64,000 nucleotides of DNA from Dickeya oryzae (lineage in GTDB: Bacteria; Pseudomonadota; Gammaproteobacteria; Enterobacterales; Enterobacteriaceae), in assembly GCF_009372235.1 (NCBI RefSeq), contig NZ_ML762920.1, positions 186,001 to 250,000 of the forward strand, in the 5' to 3' direction. Positions 55,750 to 63,906 of this stretch are shown here, piece after piece (the first letter of the stretch is position 1; every line of letters begins with the position of its first letter). The notes beneath the pieces were generated by a model. The model worked only from the letters and a program-made list of their open reading frames with translations, ran no database searches and was not told where the DNA came from. The position numbers and the translations under genes are program-made.

Positions 55750-55776
55750 CAAGCCAGCCTGCGCTGGCTTTTTTTA
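55750..55776 (+). terminator. Rho-independent terminator between I and H
   Basis: AAGCCAGC-CTGC-GCTGGCTT is followed by TTTTT. In P2 V-W-J-I-H-G is one operon; here the fibre gene would need its own promoter or readthrough. The 188 bp between terminator and H shows no clear Shine-Dalgarno. Confidence 0.8.
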
Positions 55777-55964
55777 TGTGCCGCTCCCCGATGTTGTCTG
55801 CGCCTTGCGCCAACACCCACCAGATGCGGCCTGACAGACACTCTCGCATACTACCGTGACGCAATCACAGCCGGGGTTCAGCCGGCTGGTTATCACCAGT
55901 CAGCACCCCAGCATCCCCGATGCCACAACGGCATCCTACCCTGTTAACCGTATGAGTAATCTGC

Positions 55965-57389
55965 ATGAGTACAAAATACTTTGCTTTACTGACGAATATC
56001 GGCGCGGCGAAGTTGGCCAACGCCACCGCGTTGGGTAGCCATCTGGCTATCACGCAAATGGCCGTGGGCGATGGCGGCGGCAGTCTGCCAACCCCAACGC
56101 CAGCCCAAACTAAGTTGGTCAACGAGAAACGTCGTGCGCCGCTCAATGCACTGAGTGTCGATCCCAAAAACACTAACCAAATCATCGCCGAGCAGGTTAT
56201 TCCTGAAACCGAAGGCGGCTGGTGGATTCGCGAAATCGGCCTGTATGACAGCGACGGCGACCTGATTGCCGTAGCAAACTGCGCCGACACCTATAAACCG
56301 CAGTTGCAAGAAGGCTCAGGCCGGGTGCAAACCGTCCGCATGATCCTGATTGTGAATAGCGCTGACGCCATCACCCTGAAAATCGACCCGGCGGTCGTGC
56401 TGGCAACACGACAATACGTTGACGATAAAGCAATTGAGGTAAAAGCGTACGCCGATAGCCAGCTCAACGCGCATATCACCGCCGCCAACCCTCACCCACA
56501 GTACGCACCGCTCAACAGCCCTGCGCTGACTGGCGTGCCAAGTGCCCCGACTGCGGACAAAAGCACAAACTCCACCCAACTGGCCACCACTGCATTTGTC
56601 AAAAACACTGCCTTGCTCAAAGAGCAAAACGGTGCCGATATCGCCGATAAATCGGCTTTTCTCGCAAACCTGGGTTTAAGCGACAAGTTCTCCGGCCGCT
56701 ATCTGCAAACCATCAAGTACACCTCATCAGGGCACTATACCCCGAGTGCAGGTACACAGAAAATCATCGTAGAAATGGTAGGGGCAGGAGCCAGTGGCAC
56801 AAGCGCACCAACTGTTGATGCTAATACTTACACCTCATCAGGTGGTGGTGGCGGCGGCGGCGGTTACCTCAAATTTCTGGTTGATCTCAAACAAACCACA
56901 CTCAAAGACATTGCTATCGTAATTGGAGCGGGAGGGAGCCCCACTATAGGAACAATTGGCAACGCGGGAGGCAATACTTCTTTTGGCAGCCAAGTAGCAA
57001 CCGGAGGGACGACAGCCTACTTCTGCTACTTGCAGCAGCAGTATTATGGAGTTTATGGTCCAAGCGCATCAGCTATCCCTGGGCATCCAGGTAGCTGGAG
57101 TTTTACCCAAGAGGCGGGTTACATGCTGATTAACGCGGAAAATGGGCATTCAGGTGGCTGGGGATACCTGGGCCCAACTGGGCAGTTGGGCGGATATGGG
57201 GGAGCCAGCAAGTTATCCGGCAACGCCCCTTTGGCAGGTAATTCTAGTGTCGGAAATAGCGGCACAATCGCAGGACCAGGAGCTGGTGGCAGCGGAACGT
57301 GCTGCGCGCCAGGTACTACAACGACTATATCCGCCAAGCTCTCCGGTGCTGGCGCTGACGGTATTGTTATTATTTACGAGTACTCATGA
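55965..57389 (+). CDS. P2 gpH-like tail fibre, currently expressed variant
   Basis: A 474-aa fibre. The constant N-terminal baseplate-binding domain (about 1-160, MSTKYFALLTNIGAAKLANA and ETEGGWWIREIGLYDSDGDL) is followed by a shaft repeat region (AANPHPQYAPLNSPALTGVPS, about 172-215). The recombination site encodes FLANLGLSD (232-240). The variable tip (241-474) is very Gly/Ser-rich with SSGGGGGGGG, IVIGAGGSPTIG and GADGIVIIYEYS, like polyglycine adhesin tips of T-even gp38 type. The last codons overlap a small gene. Inversion would replace residues 241-474 with a 151-residue collar-type tip. Confidence 0.9.
   Translation: MSTKYFALLTNIGAAKLANATALGSHLAITQMAVGDGGGSLPTPTPAQTKLVNEKRRAPLNALSVDPKNTNQIIAEQVIPETEGGWWIREIGLYDSDGDLIAVANCADTYKPQLQEGSGRVQTVRMILIVNSADAITLKIDPAVVLATRQYVDDKAIEVKAYADSQLNAHITAANPHPQYAPLNSPALTGVPSAPTADKSTNSTQLATTAFVKNTALLKEQNGADIADKSAFLANLGLSDKFSGRYLQTIKYTSSGHYTPSAGTQKIIVEMVGAGASGTSAPTVDANTYTSSGGGGGGGGYLKFLVDLKQTTLKDIAIVIGAGGSPTIGTIGNAGGNTSFGSQVATGGTTAYFCYLQQQYYGVYGPSASAIPGHPGSWSFTQEAGYMLINAENGHSGGWGYLGPTGQLGGYGGASKLSGNAPLAGNSSVGNSGTIAGPGAGGSGTCCAPGTTTTISAKLSGAGADGIVIIYEYS
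56658..56685 (+). repeat. Invertase recombination site, left copy
   Basis: A 28-bp sequence with core AAACCTGGGTTT flanked by TTCTCGC and AAGCGAC, the layout of gix/cix/pix sites (AAACC-NN-GGTTT). It is an exact inverted copy of 60431-60458. It lies within fibre gene H in a frame coding FLANLGLSD. Confidence 0.9.
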
Positions 57390-57613
57390 TGAACAAAAAA
57401 TATGCGCTTATTAAAACCGGCAATAACTATGTCGAAAATGTCATTGTTGCTGATGAGAACTTCGCTGTGCCGGATTACTATCTGATAGACGTCAGTGATG
57501 ATAAGCCAGCCCAGCCAGGTACATACTATAATGCGGGTGATGGCAAGTTTTACGGTGATGCAGCCTACTCCGTTGATTATCGGCAACAACCACTGTCACT
57601 GCTAACGCCTTAA
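57386..57613 (+). CDS. Small protein after tail fibre tip
   Basis: A 75-aa protein (MNKKYALIKTGNNYVENVIVA) that starts inside the stop of H (ATGATGA). It takes the place of a fibre-assembly gene but is much shorter than gpG (about 175-200 aa). I know similar small proteins beside Gly-rich fibre tips, without defined function. It may be a tip chaperone. Followed by an 11-bp perfect hairpin. Confidence 0.6.
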   Translation: MMNKKYALIKTGNNYVENVIVADENFAVPDYYLIDVSDDKPAQPGTYYNAGDGKFYGDAAYSVDYRQQPLSLLTP

Positions 57614-57631
57614 CACTTCGCAGTTAATAGG

Positions 57632-57666
57632 TAGACAACCTGCGGTTTAATACCTCAGGTTGTCTA
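57632..57666 (+). terminator. Hairpin after the small fibre gene
   Basis: TAGACAACCTG (57632-57642) and CAGGTTGTCTA (57656-57666) are perfect complements, followed by TTAT. It would separate fibre transcription from the transporter gene. Confidence 0.65.
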
Positions 57667-57830
57667 TTATCCCTGATCACCCGATAGTCCCTTCACTGAT
57701 CCTCCTTCATCCCAACGCGTCTGTACGCTATCTCGATAAAAATTATTCCATCCCTGTATTTCCCTATCGGAAATAATTGTTTACAGTGTAAGCCATTGTG
57801 AACATTTAGCGGTATTGTTGGAGAAAAAGC

Positions 57831-59177
57831 GTGACAGGTTCCACCGCGATTGACGTACGACAGCTGATTAACCAGCGCCCGCTTGGCGCTTACCAGAAAC
57901 TGATCGTTCTCCTGTGTTTTTGCATTATTGCGCTTGATGGTATGGACATCGCCATCATGGGGTTTATTGCTCCTTCGCTGAAAACGGCGTGGGGAATTGG
58001 CAATGCAGAGTTAGCTGTGGTTATCAGCGCGGCATTGATTGGTCTGGCTGTGGGGGCCATGGTGTCTGGCCCGTTGGCAGACTGGCGTGGGCGTAAAACT
58101 ATCATCATCGCCAGTGTGTTTTTGTTTGGTCTATGGACACTACTGACAGCGTTTTCCGAAAACGTGCAGCACATGGTCATTTTCCGCTTTTTGACCGGGT
58201 TAGGTCTGGGAGCGGCGATGCCAAATGTGGGTACGCTAGTTTCAGAATTTGCTCCAGAGAAAAAACGCTCCTTCATCATTACCGTGGTTTTTTGCGGTTT
58301 TAGTTTCGGTGCCGCCAGTGGTGGATTTGCGGCCTCATGGATGATTCCTCAATGGGGCTGGCATTCTGTCTTGCTGCTAGGGGGGATTTTGCCGCTGTTA
58401 TTAATGCCATTCCTGCTGTTAAAACTACCCGAATCAGTACGTTTTCTGGTTAGCAAGCGTGCGGACTCACGGCAGATACACCACATTGTGGACAAGATAG
58501 CCCCCGGCGTGACCCAGGCCGATAGCCTGTTTGCCATGCCGATAGCGGAAAAACCACCGGCGTTTGCCGTGAGACTAGTGTTGTCCCGTTCTTATCGTTT
58601 CGGCAGTATTATGTTGTGGGGCGGCTATTTCTTTGGCCTGTTCATGGTGTATTTGCTGGGAAGCTGGTTGCCGACCGTTATCAAAGAAGCGGGCATGAGC
58701 GTGACCGAAGCGACCGTCATCACGGCACTCTATCAGGCTGGTGGTACATTCGGTTCGTTATTTGCCGGTTGGCTGATGGACCGGGTTAATCCACATCTGG
58801 CGCTGGGCATCATTTATGCCGCCGGCGGTGTTGCCACAGCAATGATTGGCGTCACTCATGCATATTTCATGCTCCTGGCTGTGGTGGCTTTCAGCAGTGG
58901 TTTCTGCCTCAACGGTGCCAACACCGGTATGAATGCACTGTCTGCGCGTTATTATCCGACTGAGGCCCGAGCCACCGGTTCCGGCTGGATGCACGGCATT
59001 GGGCGCATGGGGGCCATCATGAGTGCGTTTGCCGGTGCACAAGTTGTCAGTATGGGGTGGGGATTGAGCGCTATGTTCACTATTCTTGCCATTCCGGCGT
59101 TACTGACATCACTGATGATCTTCGCCAAGGGGCAATTCGGCCATAGTCGTCCCTCCATCGCAGAATTGAGTTATTAG
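57831..59177 (+). CDS. MFS transporter, aromatic acid:H+ symporter type
   Basis: A 448-aa inner-membrane protein with 12 hydrophobic segments. The AAHS family motif DGMDIAIMGF is in segment 1, LADWRGRKT in the loop between segments 2 and 3, and RFLTGLGLGAAMPNVGTLVSE in segment 4. Relatives (PcaK, BenK, MhpT) import benzoate, hydroxybenzoates or phenylpropanoids. GTG start with GGAG upstream. It lies inside the invertible segment with its own 200-bp upstream region and a terminator downstream, so it is probably independent of the fibre genes. Such a transporter is not a phage gene. Confidence 0.85.
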   Translation: MTGSTAIDVRQLINQRPLGAYQKLIVLLCFCIIALDGMDIAIMGFIAPSLKTAWGIGNAELAVVISAALIGLAVGAMVSGPLADWRGRKTIIIASVFLFGLWTLLTAFSENVQHMVIFRFLTGLGLGAAMPNVGTLVSEFAPEKKRSFIITVVFCGFSFGAASGGFAASWMIPQWGWHSVLLLGGILPLLLMPFLLLKLPESVRFLVSKRADSRQIHHIVDKIAPGVTQADSLFAMPIAEKPPAFAVRLVLSRSYRFGSIMLWGGYFFGLFMVYLLGSWLPTVIKEAGMSVTEATVITALYQAGGTFGSLFAGWLMDRVNPHLALGIIYAAGGVATAMIGVTHAYFMLLAVVAFSSGFCLNGANTGMNALSARYYPTEARATGSGWMHGIGRMGAIMSAFAGAQVVSMGWGLSAMFTILAIPALLTSLMIFAKGQFGHSRPSIAELSY

Positions 59178-59218
59178 CGTTGAGCTATTTTAGTTTAGCG
59201 TTGAACAATTAATGCATT

Positions 59219-59245
59219 AACGCCCGGTCAGCCGGGCGTTTTTGT
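59219..59245 (+). terminator. Rho-independent terminator after the MFS gene
   Basis: AACGCCCGG-TCAG-CCGGGCGTT followed by TTTGTT. It sits between the convergent MFS and smrA genes. Just upstream TTAGCGTTGA is repeated at 59174-59183 and 59195-59204. Confidence 0.85.
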
Positions 59246-59265
59246 TATCAGATAAACCAAATTCG

Positions 59266-59832
59266 TCACCGGCTACGTTTAGCATGCCTCTCGCGGTTAT
59301 CCTGTCGGGCTTGCTCTGATTTTCTCAGCGACACATAACAGGCACCAGTACCACCATGAAATGGCTGAGCAACACAACATGCCTGCACCGCATCAAACTG
59401 CTGCAACCAACGAAACAGGTAGTTACGCACCACGTTGGCATGCGACTTATCATGGCGACTTTTACCATGAATGATCAGCAAATTGCGCAAATTCTCCTGC
59501 TGTGCCCGTAACATGAACACGAACAGATTCTGTCGACAGGTTTCGATGGGTTGTCGCAACAAATTCAGGCTGGCATCCAGCGCATATTTTCCCTGACGTA
59601 ATTTGTCCACCACCCCTTGCTGGATGCCTTCTCTTTTGAATTCCAATGGTGTGTCACACGAAACCAGATCCAAAAATCCAGTAATCAGGAAATTATCCAG
59701 CTCGGGTTCTTGCACACGATGAGGCGTCACATTCGGGAAAGAGGACTTCAGGTGAACGACGGTTGAGGACGGTTTCAGCGGTTTGACATCGTCCATGGCG
59801 TTAAGGAATAGGGCTTTTTCGTCAGGAGTCAT
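59266..59832 (-). CDS. smrA: DNA endonuclease SmrA (Smr domain)
   Basis: A 188-aa protein resembling E. coli SmrA (YdaL, 187 aa) along the whole length: LDNFLITGFLDLVS, LRQGKYALDASLNLLRQPIE, and the Smr core NLLIIHGKSRHDKSHANVVR with the HGK-type motif, then PFHGGTGACYVSL and a basic end ERHAKRSR. Smr domains nick or bind branched DNA or RNA. This is normally a core chromosomal gene. Here it lies within the phage invertible segment, directly downstream of the silent fibre tip on the same strand, with a 143-bp gap that could hold its promoter. Confidence 0.93.
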   Translation of the reverse strand: MTPDEKALFLNAMDDVKPLKPSSTVVHLKSSFPNVTPHRVQEPELDNFLITGFLDLVSCDTPLEFKREGIQQGVVDKLRQGKYALDASLNLLRQPIETCRQNLFVFMLRAQQENLRNLLIIHGKSRHDKSHANVVRNYLFRWLQQFDAVQACCVAQPFHGGTGACYVSLRKSEQARQDNRERHAKRSR

Positions 59833-59975
59833 CGTGTCACTCGCAATAATCTACTTAACTACACCCCTACTATAACCAGAGCGCCATCAAATATCACCCG
59901 GTAAGCCGAAACGCGGCGAGTTTCCTCACCGCGTGATAGCAGTTTGACCTCAATGAGACTTATATAACCAGATAA

Positions 59976-60458
59976 TCAGGCAGCCCTCACGATATAGCTA
60001 AAGGCGATATTGCGGGGGCGGTTTTCGTTGGCTGTCGGCACCACTCTGGAGGCATCGAACGCAAAGTCATCGTTCATTTGTATCCCAACTGTTGAGGATG
60101 GCGATATTGCAGTTCGGTTACCGGTGTCAAAAAATGCGCCCTGAAATGCATCAAATGCAACGAAAGCGCCGCTTACAAACCCGGTGATGTTCCTAATTGC
60201 ATCCCCTTGCAGTGAAAGCAAATTTCGGTTGCTATCCACCCCACGTCCATCATCCCAGCCACGAATAAATTCGCCGCGCAGGTCCGGTAACACGCCACCG
60301 GGGTAGACCTGCGCCAGTTTCGGGAAGGCGTTTTTGTCGAAAGCCTGACCGTTGCATTTGAGCCAGCCAGCAGGCGGCGTCGCCTGTGGCCAGGGCAACG
60401 GAATGCCGACGATATCCGCGATTTTGAGCGTGTCGCTTAAACCCAGGTTTGCGAGAAA
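59976..60458 (-). pseudogene. Silent alternative tail-fibre tip cassette
   Basis: Open frame on the minus strand with no proper start or ribosome site. It begins in the right recombination site (FLANLGLSD) and continues TLKIADIVGIPLPWPQ, with the phage tail collar-type segment PPAGWLKCNGQAFDK, LPDLRGEFIRGWDDGRG, and the end RPRNIAFSYIVRAA. After inversion it would fuse in frame to residues 1-240 of H, giving a 391-aa fibre. It is not a decayed gene but a storage cassette. It is similar to the fibre at 61244. Confidence 0.85.
60431..60458 (-). repeat. Invertase recombination site, right copy
   Basis: Exact inverted copy of 56658-56685 (28 bp). It lies 43 bp before the invertase start codon, as with gin, cin and pin. 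Confidence 0.9.
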
Positions 60459-60500
60459 GCTCACAGGTAAATACAATCAGCCTTTTCAGGAGGTTACGTT

Positions 60501-61082
60501 ATGCTTATCGGTTATGCCCGGGTATCGACCAGCGATCAAAACACCGAATTACAGAAAAATGCACTAAATAGTGCAAATTGTGAGCTAATTTTCGAAGATC
60601 AGGCCAGCGGCAAAAATGCCAGACGACCGGGGCTTAAACGCGCATTGCGTAAACTTAAACGTGGCGACACACTGATTGTCTGGAAACTGGACCGACTGGG
60701 CCGCAGTGTGCGCGATTTGATTACCATGGTGTCTGACCTGCAAAGCCGTGGTATTCATTTTCGCAGCCTGACAGATGCCATTGATACTTCTACGCCTGCT
60801 GGCCGCTTCTTTTTCCATGTGATGAGTGCGCTGGCTGAGATGGAACGCGAGTTGATAGTCGAACGTACCCAGGCGGGATTAGCGGCGGCCAGAGCCGCCG
60901 GTCGCATTGGTGGGCGGCGTCGCATTATGACACCCGATACGATTGATCATGCCAAAACATTGTTAAGTAATGGAGCCACACGCTGGCAAATTGCCAATAT
61001 TATTGGGGTGTCGGCCAAAACCATTTATAAATATTTTCCTGCCACGAAAGAATCCATCCACAATGAAATCAATTCCAAATAA
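60501..61082 (+). CDS. Gin/Pin-type DNA invertase (serine recombinase)
   Basis: A 193-aa serine recombinase, the same length as Mu Gin. The catalytic Ser9 is in GYARVSTSDQNTELQ. The resolvase core includes LIVWKLDRLGRSVRDLI and SALAEMERELIVERTQAGL. The C-terminal helix-turn-helix is TRWQIANIIGVSAKTIYKYFP. AGGAGG precedes the ATG closely. It should invert 56658-60458 to switch the fibre tip, probably with Fis at an enhancer in the 5' part of the gene, as in gin. Intact. Confidence 0.95.
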   Translation: MLIGYARVSTSDQNTELQKNALNSANCELIFEDQASGKNARRPGLKRALRKLKRGDTLIVWKLDRLGRSVRDLITMVSDLQSRGIHFRSLTDAIDTSTPAGRFFFHVMSALAEMERELIVERTQAGLAAARAAGRIGGRRRIMTPDTIDHAKTLLSNGATRWQIANIIGVSAKTIYKYFPATKESIHNEINSK

Positions 61083-61243
61083 AGAATATTAATTATGATA
61101 ATTTAAATTAAAACAATGAAGCCGCTATATGTTTTCCCACCCTCCAAAAAACAGTCATTCAATGCATACGTTGTGTTTTCAAAAAATAATACAAGCGCGA
61201 CATCACTCGCGTAAACAACATCATTCATATTGAGAGAAAACAC

Positions 61244-61882
61244 ATGGAAAAAAGTAACTCCCCTTGTTCACTGGACCTGATCCTGGGTAAAGAGAATCTG
61301 TACAAAAACAGCCCGATTAATATCGGCAGTATTACCGTTGGATGTGCCAAATGCCCGGATAGCCAGCAAGATACCCCGGCGACGCAACCTACCACGACCG
61401 ACGGGTTGAAAGATTTGGTCGGTATCCCGCAACCCTGGCCGCTGGCAGATGCACCGGAAGGCTGGCTGAAATGCAACGGTCAGGCATTTGACACTGCGAA
61501 ATATCCACAACTGGCGAAATTGTACCCTACTGGCTCGTTACCGGATCTGCGCGGCGAATTCATTCGTGGCTGGGATGACGGCAGAAATGTCGACACTGGA
61601 CGCACTCTTCTCAGTTGGCAGAAAGGAACCTTGACTGTATCAGATCCAACACTGTCATCGGTCAACATTGGTGCGCTAATCCACAGTAATAATGATGCAG
61701 CCAATACTTATCTCGCCATGGGTTTTGATAAAGTAGATAAAAAAGATTATGAGATGCTTCGCTCTGCAATTAATGTCGACTCAGCAGGAGCACAAGATCT
61801 GGATAATAACGGCTGGGCTAATGGGTATGGTTCTACCCGTCCGCGCAATATCGCCTTTAGCTATATCGTCAAGGCAGGTTAA
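61244..61882 (+). CDS. Separate tail-fibre collar-domain protein
   Basis: A 212-aa protein whose residues about 60-212 are close to the silent tip cassette: VGIPQPWPLADAPEGWLKCNG, LPDLRGEFIRGWDDGRN and the end RPRNIAFSYIVKAG. The first about 55 residues (MEKSNSPCSLDLILGKENLY, with VGCAKCPDS) are unlike a fibre shaft or baseplate-binding domain. It has its own start with GAGAGA upstream, and is followed after 2 bp by a fibre assembly gene. It may be a displaced third tip fused to new sequence, or a small independent fibre. The 161-bp gap upstream is very AT-rich. Confidence 0.75.
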   Translation: MEKSNSPCSLDLILGKENLYKNSPINIGSITVGCAKCPDSQQDTPATQPTTTDGLKDLVGIPQPWPLADAPEGWLKCNGQAFDTAKYPQLAKLYPTGSLPDLRGEFIRGWDDGRNVDTGRTLLSWQKGTLTVSDPTLSSVNIGALIHSNNDAANTYLAMGFDKVDKKDYEMLRSAINVDSAGAQDLDNNGWANGYGSTRPRNIAFSYIVKAG

Positions 61883-61884
61883 TC

Positions 61885-62496
61885 ATGACAACACAAAACG
61901 AAAATACGACTCAGCTGAATGAACAAGGGCTGAGTGTCAGTAATGGGTATATTCAGGTTTACCATATTGACCCGCAAACACGGGAATATATCGGTAGCAC
62001 CCGGGAATACCTGATGGAAGGTGTTGGCATTCCGGCACACAGTTTTACGGATACGCCACCGGACGAGCAAGCTGGTCACACGAGCGTACGCAGTCAGGAC
62101 GGTTTAATCTGGGAAAGCATTGTCAATTATCGCGGGCAGACCGCCTACGATAAACAGACACGTCAGTCCACCCAGATAAGCCAACCCGGCGATCTGCCCA
62201 ATACCCTGACGCTCTTGCCGCCGACAACCGACTATGATGTCTGGCAAGGTGACAACTGGGTAACGGATGAAAAGGCAAAACAGGCCGCCCAGCTGGCTGC
62301 CGCTCAACAGCAGCAGGCGAGTTACCTGACGCAGGCGGAAAAGCGCCTGACCGTACTGCAGTACGCGGTTGAGCTGAACATGGCGAGCGAACAGGAAACT
62401 CAGGCGTTGAAGGACTGGAAAACCTATCTGGTCTTGCTAAACCGGGTGGATCTGTCTGCCGCGCCCGCTATTGACTGGCCAACCATGCCAGCCTGA
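61885..62496 (+). CDS. Tail fibre assembly protein (gpG-like)
   Basis: A 203-aa fibre chaperone: GYIQVYHIDPQTREYIGSTR, LPPTTDYDVWQGDNWVTDEK, and a helical end EDWK-like (ALKDWKTYLVLLNRVDLSAA, DWPTMPA), typical of caudoviral tail fibre assembly proteins. It starts 2 bp after the collar protein and lies outside the invertible segment, so it could serve all three fibre tips. A terminator follows. Confidence 0.88.
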   Translation: MTTQNENTTQLNEQGLSVSNGYIQVYHIDPQTREYIGSTREYLMEGVGIPAHSFTDTPPDEQAGHTSVRSQDGLIWESIVNYRGQTAYDKQTRQSTQISQPGDLPNTLTLLPPTTDYDVWQGDNWVTDEKAKQAAQLAAAQQQQASYLTQAEKRLTVLQYAVELNMASEQETQALKDWKTYLVLLNRVDLSAAPAIDWPTMPA

Positions 62497-62542
62497 TTCC
62501 ACGTTCACACTGACGCCCTCTGCTGAGGTGTGTCCCTGCCAA

Positions 62543-62580
62543 AGATGCCGTTTTCACTCCAACGGCATCTTTTTTATTTT
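62543..62580 (+). terminator. Rho-independent terminator after fibre assembly gene
   Basis: AGATGCCGTT and AACGGCATCT pair perfectly around 8 nt, followed by TTTTTATTTT. It separates fibre genes from the sheath operon. The remaining 62581-62722 has no gene and probably holds the FI promoter. Confidence 0.9.
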
Positions 62581-62722
62581 CACTCAACCGATTGTTTTTA
62601 ATAAAAATTTAAACACCTCGCTTATTCCCCTGTTGTGCCATCGGATACCAAACCCCATTCGGGTGCCTTCTTTTTTGTAGCAAGGCACTATTACTCGCAC
62701 CCCACAACAGGAGACATTCTTG

Positions 62723-63892
62723 ATGAGTGATTTTCATCACGGTACGCAGGTCGTCGAAATCAACGACGGTACCCGCGTCATTTCAACTGTATCAACCGCG
62801 ATCGTCGGTATGGTCTGTACTGGACCGGATGCTGACGCCGCCACTTTCCCACTGAATACACCGGTACTGATTACCGATGTACTGACCGCCGCAGGCAAAG
62901 CCGGTAAAACCGGTACCCTGGCTGCTGCGTTGCAGGCCATCGGCGACCAGACCAAACCGGTTACGGTAGTCGTTCGCGTAGCGGAAGGCGCCAACGAGGC
63001 TGAAACGGTATCCAACATCATCGGCGGTGCCGATGCCAACGGTAAATACACCGGCATGAAAGCCCTGCTGGACGCGCAGGCCGTGACTGGCGTGAAACCG
63101 CGTATCCTCGGCGTTCCGGGGCTGGATTCCCAGCCTGTCGCTACCGCGCTGGCGGCTATCTGCCAATCACTGCGCGCCTTCGGTTACGTGAGCGCTTATG
63201 GCTGCAAAACCCTGTCTGATGCCATCAAATACCGCGGCAACTTTAGCCAGCGTGAATTGATGGTGATTTGGCCAGACTTCGTCGCCTGGAACACCAAAAC
63301 CAATGCTAGTGCAACTGCTTACGCCACCGCGCGTGCGCTGGGCCTGCGTGCCAAAATCGACCAGGAAACCGGCTGGCATAAAACCCTGTCTAACGTCGGC
63401 GTTAACGGTGTTACCGGCATCTCCGCGAGCGTGTACTGGGATCTGCAGACCATCGGTAGCGATGCCGACCTGCTGAACCAGGCTGGCGTCACCACGCTGG
63501 TACGCAAGGACGGTTTCCGCTTCTGGGGTAACCGCACCTGCTCCGACGATCCGCTTTTCCTGTTTGAAAACTACACCCGCACGGCGCAAGTACTGGCCGA
63601 CACCATGGCCGAAGCGCACATGTGGGCGGTCGACAAACCGGTAACTGCCACCCTGATCCGCGACATCATCGAAGGTATCAAGGCTAAATTCCGCGAACTG
63701 AAATCCAATGGCTACATTATCGATGCCAATTGCTGGTTCGATGAAAGCGCCAACGATAAGGAAACGCTGAAGGCAGGCAAGCTGTACATCGACTACGAGT
63801 ACACCCCAGTGCCGCCACTGGAAAACCTCACGCTGCGTCAGCGTATCACCGACAAGTATCTGGTGAACCTGGCTGCATCTGTTAACAGCTAA
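62723..63892 (+). CDS. P2 FI-like tail sheath protein
   Basis: A 389-aa contractile sheath protein: SDFHHGTQVVEINDGTRVIS, then TALAAICQSLRAFGYVSAYG and FRFWGNRTCSDDPLFLFENY, ending RITDKYLVNLAASVNS. Length is near P2 FI (396 aa). ATG 62723 has AGGAGA upstream; a TTG one codon earlier is also in frame. The first gene of the sheath-tube operon; tube gene FII follows after 14 bp. Confidence 0.95.
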   Translation: MSDFHHGTQVVEINDGTRVISTVSTAIVGMVCTGPDADAATFPLNTPVLITDVLTAAGKAGKTGTLAAALQAIGDQTKPVTVVVRVAEGANEAETVSNIIGGADANGKYTGMKALLDAQAVTGVKPRILGVPGLDSQPVATALAAICQSLRAFGYVSAYGCKTLSDAIKYRGNFSQRELMVIWPDFVAWNTKTNASATAYATARALGLRAKIDQETGWHKTLSNVGVNGVTGISASVYWDLQTIGSDADLLNQAGVTTLVRKDGFRFWGNRTCSDDPLFLFENYTRTAQVLADTMAEAHMWAVDKPVTATLIRDIIEGIKAKFRELKSNGYIIDANCWFDESANDKETLKAGKLYIDYEYTPVPPLENLTLRQRITDKYLVNLAASVNS

Positions 63893-63906
63893 GGAGCGAC
63901 AGACTC

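Larger units (their letters stand above)
56658..60458. mobile_element. Invertible tail-fibre segment with transporter and smrA cargo
   Basis: Bounded by the two inverted 28-bp sites, with the invertase gene directly outside its right end. Contents from left to right: tip A of H, a small gene, an aromatic-acid-type MFS gene (+), a terminator, smrA (-), and tip B of the fibre (-). Size 3.8 kb is usual for such segments (phage Mu G about 3 kb), but they normally hold only fibre and fibre-assembly genes. Reading frame across the sites is preserved in both orientations. Confidence 0.85.

Noticed and set aside
59976-60476. Treating the minus-strand fibre tip as an independent gene starting at 60476
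   Set aside because: Only a TTG is available with no ribosome site, and the coding frame enters through the recombination site; it is a silent cassette.
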